DNA of 64,000 bases from Melastoma dodecandrum (lineage: Eukaryota > Streptophyta > Magnoliopsida > Myrtales > Melastomataceae): the NCBI GenBank assembly GCA_029817715.1, contig JARUPY010000371.1, positions 1 to 64,000 on the forward strand. Reading direction: 5' to 3'. Of this stretch, positions 60,338 to 64,000 are shown one piece after another. Position 1 is the first letter of the stretch. Each line of letters starts with the position of its first letter. The notes under the pieces are model-generated. The model had not been told where the DNA came from. It did no database searches and saw nothing but the letters and a program-made list of their open reading frames with translations. Both the position numbers and the translations under genes were made by a program.

Positions 60338-60638
60338 TCGAACGCTTCTTGTCCCATCCGTGGGGCACAAGCCGGTAGTAATGGCCTTCTTTCACACGAT
60401 CGGCGAGCTGATTGTTGTGAAGGGAGGCCATCGTTTTCAGAACGGCACCATAGCCGTGCCCGACCTCGTCGCCCAGCTCGCGGACGATCTCCGCAGCGGT
60501 CGGCCCCAGCGGATACTTCTCCATGAGACCAGGAAGCGCTTCGATGATCCTTCGCTCCCGTTCGACTTTCTTGGCCATCCGCTCGTTGAAGGGCAGGTGG
60601 AGGTACGTTTCCAATCGCGACGGGGCTGCGTGGGTCAT
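60306..60638 (-). CDS. Winged-helix-like DNA-binding protein, 110 aa
   Basis: ATG 60638, MTHAAPSRLETYLHLPFNER. Residues 30-90 (RRIIEALPGLMEKYPLGPTA then EIVRELGD and YGAVLKTMASLHNNQLADRV) match a winged helix with a basic wing (EGHYYRLVPHGW). Putative regulator. Confidence 0.64.
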   Translation of the reverse strand: MTHAAPSRLETYLHLPFNERMAKKVERERRIIEALPGLMEKYPLGPTAAEIVRELGDEVGHGYGAVLKTMASLHNNQLADRVKEGHYYRLVPHGWDKKRSISRTASATSS

Positions 60639-60717
60639 TGCTCGATCTGGCGCTCGACAGGATGAATATCCCGGCCTAGAACGAAACTTCGTTTGAGGCA
60701 ACATCACCGGATCGCGA

Positions 60718-60906
60718 ATGCCGAAGAAGAGAGAAGAGGCTCCGCCGCTTCGAAGCTATCAGGAGGTTCTGCGTCTTTTGGCCTCGAAGGGCGTGAACGG
60801 CGCAATGCGGTGCTTCCGCATCCCCATGGGCGGGCCGGGCTACTGTGTCGGATCGTGCCCGCAGCGAACGTACTATTACACTTTTGAATGGTCTACCAAG
60901 AGCTGA
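60718..60906 (+). CDS. Small protein, 62 aa
   Basis: Starts MPKKREEAPPLRSYQEVLRL. Two Cys near the end (GYCVGSCPQRTYYYTFEW). Followed by two overlapping small ORFs. No family recognised. Confidence 0.55.
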   Translation: MPKKREEAPPLRSYQEVLRLLASKGVNGAMRCFRIPMGGPGYCVGSCPQRTYYYTFEWSTKS

Positions 60907-60962
60907 CGCAATCTGAAATAGATTCGGTGATTGATTGCATCCAATGCTATCAGGTCCAATGA
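60888..60962 (+). CDS. Micro-ORF, 24 aa
   Basis: MVYQELTQSEIDSVIDCIQC, ending QVQ. Its start overlaps the end of 60718-60906 and its stop overlaps the next ATG (ATGA), hence possibly translated by coupling. Confidence 0.35.
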   Translation: MVYQELTQSEIDSVIDCIQCYQVQ

Positions 60963-61255
60963 ATCCAATAATTTGGCGGACCGTCACTGCCGGATTATCT
61001 GCGCGACGTCTGGGGCACGTTGACAAGAACCATTTGAAATGGCTCCTAGCTGAATGTGAGGAGCCAAGGATTCGCTGTGACGACTGGGTCACCTGCTGCG
61101 ACAGGATGGACCATCCGAATCACCCGTGGCCGTCTACAAGTTGCCGCTCCGATCAAGCTACTTGTCGACCAAAGTCGAAGTTTCAAGGGCGCTTACTAGT
61201 ATGCACTAGACGGGCTAGCCCTATCGATTGGCGACAACTTTATAAATTCGCTTGA
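60959..61255 (+). CDS. Cys-rich small protein, 98 aa
   Basis: ATG 60959 overlaps the micro-ORF stop. MNPIIWRTVTAGLSARRLGH, then CEEPRIRCDDWVTCCDRMDH and a basic tail. Possible metal binding. The last 20 residues may be spurious. Weak support. Confidence 0.4.
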   Translation: MNPIIWRTVTAGLSARRLGHVDKNHLKWLLAECEEPRIRCDDWVTCCDRMDHPNHPWPSTSCRSDQATCRPKSKFQGRLLVCTRRASPIDWRQLYKFA

Positions 61256-61280
61256 CAGTCGAGCAGTTGTGGTTAGGGTT
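61252..61280 (+). promoter_or_regulatory. Sigma70-like promoter for NYN cassette
   Basis: TTGACA (61252-61257) with a weak -10 (TAGGGT, 61274-61279), 16-nt spacing. No operator palindrome. Host-like. Confidence 0.45.
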
Positions 61281-61286
61281 GGTTTT

Positions 61287-61376
61287 ATGACGGCTTTCCG
61301 TTTGCTGGCGTTGGGTCAGCGCGTGGCCCGATTACGAAATCGTAAGATTGTCCTGCGAAAGAAGAGTCAAATATAA
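61287..61376 (+). CDS. Small basic peptide, 29 aa
   Basis: ATG 61287, MTAFRLLALGQRVARLRNRK then IVLRKKSQI. Its stop overlaps the NYN start (TAATG). Probably a coupled leader peptide. Confidence 0.5.
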   Translation: MTAFRLLALGQRVARLRNRKIVLRKKSQI

Positions 61377-61981
61377 TGGCAGAAAAAGACCGTATCGCCC
61401 TCTTCATCGATGGCGCCAATCTATACGCTACGGCGAAATCGCTTGGCTTCGACATCGATTACAAGAGACTGCTCACCGAATTCAAGAGTCGCGGCAAGCT
61501 CGTTCGCGCCTTCTACTACACCGCGGTGATCGAGGATCAGGAATATTCGTCGATCCGTCCGCTGATCGATTGGCTCGACTACAACGGCTACACCGTCGTC
61601 ACCAAGCCCACCAAGGAATTTGTTGACTCGACCGGGCGCCGCAAGGTCAAGGGCAACATGGATATCGAACTGGCCGTCACCGCGATGGAGATGGCCGCTC
61701 ACCTCGACAGCATGGTGCTGTTCTCCGGCGACGGCGACTTCCGCTCGCTTGTCGAGGCTGTGCAGCGCAAGGGCGTGCGCGTCACGGTCATCTCGACCAA
61801 TTCGACGCAGCCTGCAATGATCGCCGACGAGCTGCGGCGACAGGCCGACGTGTTCGAGGACCTTGTCTCGCTGAAGGACAAGATCGGTCGCGATCCCGCC
61901 GAGCGCATGGCGCGCTACCAGGATCGCCGCGCGGGACAGGCGCAGGGCGCTTACGCGCCGGATCATCACGAGAGCGTCTGA
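61376..61981 (+). CDS. NYN-domain (LabA/DUF88) ribonuclease-like protein
   Basis: 201 aa. PIN-like NYN fold with acidic residues in FIDGANLYATAKSLGFDID, KVKGNMDIELAVTAMEM and MVLFSGDGDFRSLVEAVQRK, and the Asn in ISTNSTQPAMIADELRR. These coordinate a metal for RNA cleavage. The sequence looks like the conserved alphaproteobacterial family, so recent acquisition from a host is likely. Might cut host or phage RNA. Confidence 0.9.
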   Translation: MAEKDRIALFIDGANLYATAKSLGFDIDYKRLLTEFKSRGKLVRAFYYTAVIEDQEYSSIRPLIDWLDYNGYTVVTKPTKEFVDSTGRRKVKGNMDIELAVTAMEMAAHLDSMVLFSGDGDFRSLVEAVQRKGVRVTVISTNSTQPAMIADELRRQADVFEDLVSLKDKIGRDPAERMARYQDRRAGQAQGAYAPDHHESV

Positions 61982-61993
61982 TCCCAAGCGCAT

Positions 61994-62167
61994 ATGGAAA
62001 TGGACAAGCCTTACCTGCGGAAGATCGAAGTCGAGCAGGAACGCGAGCGCATTCGGCGGCGCATTCAAAGCCTGCGGAGCAAGCAGCAATGGGTTGGCCC
62101 GTTCCGCAGCGCAGGGATTCAGCGAAGCATCGACCGTTTTCGCGCTGAGTTTAAGAGACTGGCGTAA
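61994..62167 (+). CDS. Small basic helical protein, 57 aa
   Basis: ATG 61994, MEMDKPYLRKIEVEQERERI, then RRRIQSLRSKQQW and DRFRAEFKRLA. Twelve bases after NYN and before a terminator, so part of the same cassette. Highly basic. Possibly an RNA-binding partner. Confidence 0.6.
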   Translation: MEMDKPYLRKIEVEQERERIRRRIQSLRSKQQWVGPFRSAGIQRSIDRFRAEFKRLA

Positions 62168-62181
62168 AGCCCCGAAAAGAA

Positions 62182-62209
62182 AGACCCCGTGCACCGCGCG
62201 GGGTCTTTT
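62182..62209. terminator. Hairpin terminator
   Basis: AGACCCCG, loop, CGGGGTCT followed by TTTC on the plus strand. On the minus strand the hairpin is followed by TTTC as well. It lies between convergent genes. Confidence 0.8.
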
Positions 62210-62214
62210 CGCAT

Positions 62215-62574
62215 CTACCGGACAGGCTTCTCCAGGAGGAAGTAGCGGCGGTTACCATCGACTATGAAAGCGATCGACGTGAAGCCCGAGGGGTCGCTAT
62301 CGAAGCGATCTTTCAGGTCGGGATCGAGGGCGAGAAGGTCCTTCAGACAGGCGTAGTTGCCGATGTTGAGCCACCCGCTGCTCATCAGGGCGCTGATCCG
62401 GCACTGAACGAGCGAGAACTGCTGCTGAGCGAGGTAGTTGTCGGTCAGCCCGAGATACCAAGCTACGACCTCTGGGTCGTTCGAACGGCTGGCTGATGAT
62501 CGCTTGCTGATGAAGGCGACGGTCTCAAGCTGATCCGTCTCGAAGGTGGGAATTGGAGGAGGAACGAACGTCAC
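62215..62574 (-). CDS. Unknown late protein, 119 aa
   Basis: GTG 62574, MTFVPPPIPTFETDQLETVA, chosen for RBS TTGGAG. Helical middle (VVAWYLGLTDNYLAQQQFSL), ends FIVDGNRRYFLLEKPVR. Late promoter at 62611-62606. Small phage proteins with this V..WY.G.D.AQ start occur in T4-like phages. No function. Confidence 0.68.
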   Translation of the reverse strand: MTFVPPPIPTFETDQLETVAFISKRSSASRSNDPEVVAWYLGLTDNYLAQQQFSLVQCRISALMSSGWLNIGNYACLKDLLALDPDLKDRFDSDPSGFTSIAFIVDGNRRYFLLEKPVR

Positions 62575-62605
62575 CGGAAGGCTCCAAAAAAGACTGGCTT
62601 GAAAA

Positions 62606-62611
62606 TATTTA
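62606..62611 (-). promoter_or_regulatory. Late promoter TAAATA
   Basis: Minus-strand TAAATA 31 nt before GTG 62574, with a leader containing the RBS. Confidence 0.62.
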
Positions 62612-62664
62612 GACAACCAATGGCGGCGGCGTAGCACGGGGTTCCGTGGCCGTCCAGCACTTTT

Positions 62665-62934
62665 CTACCATTGCTGGGCACGCATCATCTTGTTGTGCAT
62701 GACGACGAGCTTCTGGCCCTCCTCGTCGGCCGCATCGAGGCTCTCGAAGCATCCCGCTGACGCGGCGCCGACCATGCCCTTGGCGGCATCGGAGAAGAGA
62801 TCGTAGCCGGGCTTGCCGTGAACGGCTGGCCCTTCGATCGAGAAGATCGGCTTGCCGTCCTTGAACCGCTGCCAGTGGCCGTCGCTGAGGCGTACAAGGC
62901 GATCAGCGACGGGGATGTGCTCGACTGTGCTCAC
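62665..62934 (-). CDS. Unknown protein, 89 aa
   Basis: Starts MSTVEHIPVADRLVRLSDGH. Contains WQRFKDGKPIFSIEGPAVHG and a helical C-terminus. Next gene upstream ends 8 bases away. No family recognised. Confidence 0.64.
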   Translation of the reverse strand: MSTVEHIPVADRLVRLSDGHWQRFKDGKPIFSIEGPAVHGKPGYDLFSDAAKGMVGAASAGCFESLDAADEEGQKLVVMHNKMMRAQQW

Positions 62935-62941
62935 GCGCTCA

Positions 62942-64000
62942 TCAGCCTTGCGCTGCGTACATCAGGACGACGTCGAAGGCGGCTGGCATAGCTTCCAGCA
63001 TGTCCCGATCGTCGGCGATTTCGCAGTGCATGTTGAGGGCGTCCTTGAAGAAGGCCTTGGTCTCGTCCGCGTTGTCCACGTCGTCGAACGCACCTTCTTT
63101 GCTCAGCACCGTCTTCGCGTACATCATGCACACCGCGAGCATGTATCGATTGACGTCGTACGGGACAGCCCCGATGTTCGACGGGAAATCGAAATGCTGC
63201 GGGAAGATGACGGTGATGTCGTCCGAAGGCAAGAGCGGAATTGTCTCGACGAACGAAACCTCGTCGTACGACTCTGGTCTTACCTTACGGAAGGGCGGAT
63301 CGCTACGGCGGGTCTGACTACTGAGGTTCCCTTTCACCCAATGCAATCCGTTTCCGCTGACGGTGAGATCGTTGTTGAGCTTGGCGCCAAAGGTCCGGTC
63401 CAGTTCGTTGCGGCTCGTGATGTAAGTCTCGAAGGCTTCGAGCGGCGAGAGGCCATTGCGACCGGCAAACGGTGTGACCTCGTCGAGCTTGTGGAAGTTT
63501 GAAAAGACGACCTCATCGTCGTAGCGATTGGCGAAATTGTCCGTGAACTCGTAGGTGCCCGGTTCGACATTGACGATGAAAAAGCCAAAGTCGTTTGGGT
63601 CGCGATCTTCTTCGACGCATCTCTGCTGGAAGAGATCGTAGTCCATGGCGGAGTACCACCATAGGTCCGTGCAGATGCTCCCGAACTTCTGCTTGGGGAT
63701 GATGGTCGGCTCGAAGTCGTCGTCGTACTCGCAGAGACTGGCAACGACGTAGGTGCCGTCGTCGAGCTTGTAGACGCCAGGACAGGTATTGCCGACGATG
63801 ATGTGCACCATGCCATCGGCTGCGTAAGCCTCGGTGACAAGCTTGCAGCCGAGCTTTGCATTGACCGAAGGATGATCCGGCTCGCGGGTCACGCAAAGGC
63901 TGCGGAAGTCGTTGGCGAAGACGATCTTGCCGGACGGCACATCGAGCTTCACGGAGTAGGGCTTTACGCCGCCAGGATGAGCGCAGGCGCTGTCGACGAC
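62942..64000 (-). CDS. Unknown large protein, cut by window end
   Basis: At least 352 codons. GTG 63952 (MKLDVPSGKIVFANDFRSLC) is a possible start, but the frame stays open to the window edge without a clear RBS, so the true start may lie beyond. Beta-rich (DGTYVVASLCEYDDDFEPTI, FGFFIVNVEPGTYEFTDNFA) with a helical C-terminus. No family recognised. Confidence 0.68.
   Translation of the reverse strand, partial: VVDSACAHPGGVKPYSVKLDVPSGKIVFANDFRSLCVTREPDHPSVNAKLGCKLVTEAYAADGMVHIIVGNTCPGVYKLDDGTYVVASLCEYDDDFEPTIIPKQKFGSICTDLWWYSAMDYDLFQQRCVEEDRDPNDFGFFIVNVEPGTYEFTDNFANRYDDEVVFSNFHKLDEVTPFAGRNGLSPLEAFETYITSRNELDRTFGAKLNNDLTVSGNGLHWVKGNLSSQTRRSDPPFRKVRPESYDEVSFVETIPLLPSDDITVIFPQHFDFPSNIGAVPYDVNRYMLAVCMMYAKTVLSKEGAFDDVDNADETKAFFKDALNMHCEIADDRDMLEAMPAAFDVVLMYAAQG

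Overview
The window is part of a large T4-superfamily myovirus (jumbo-type tailed phage) genome. Its host is probably an alphaproteobacterium. This rests on the T4 head block in order (portal gp20, small core proteins, prohead protease gp21, scaffold gp22, major capsid gp23), on T4-type late promoters (TAAATA) in front of most virion genes, and on a NYN-domain gene and a seryl-tRNA synthetase of alphaproteobacterial character. No integrase, CRISPR array or insertion sequence was seen.

Layout. 0-6.2 kb: five tandem tRNA-Leu genes (minus strand), then sequence so broken by frameshifts that only coding fragments are legible; it ends in a glycine-zipper structural protein. 6.2-15 kb: the head module on the plus strand, also with indels, interrupted by a minus-strand serS. 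15-18.8 kb: an RF1-like release factor, a DNA methyltransferase and a Gly/Ser-rich lysin-like virion protein. 18.9-24.5 kb: an RHH protein, an outer-membrane beta-barrel protein, a tight plus-strand operon of unknown genes, and a terminase-like ATPase that has lost its catalytic residues. 24.6-25.1 kb: Val and Arg tRNAs. 25-57 kb: a long accessory region of small, mostly minus-strand genes in ATGA-coupled operons, with scattered plus-strand late genes. 57-60 kb: collagen-like tail-fibre proteins. 60-64 kb: small regulators, a host-like NYN cassette and unknown genes; the last gene runs off the window.

How the parts work together (inference). Two expression programmes can be read. Late genes use TAAATA. 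In one subset the start codon lies only 4-5 nt downstream, so the mRNAs should be leaderless. Many of these proteins begin with a short amphipathic leader (M-R-x-hydrophobic-x-acidic-I-L/V) that resembles T4 capsid-targeting sequences. They include three ADP-ribosyltransferase-like proteins and a J-domain protein, which suggests effectors packaged in the head and injected. A second programme uses TTGAC-17 nt promoters carrying a palindromic operator (ACGAnnnnTCGT). It drives many accessory genes, among them a set of nine small proteins with twin-arginine (Tat) signal peptides, which suggests a regulated envelope-export arsenal.

The phage also carries a translation kit: 12 tRNAs grouped by amino acid, SerRS, an RF1-like factor and a methionyl-tRNA formyltransferase. 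Three of the tRNAs (Arg-TCG, Lys-CTT, Lys-TTT) appear to have the D-arm segment moved to the 3' side of the anticodon arm.

Limits: all identifications come from reading motifs. No database search or folding program was run. Frameshifts left of about 17.5 kb are probably sequencing errors.
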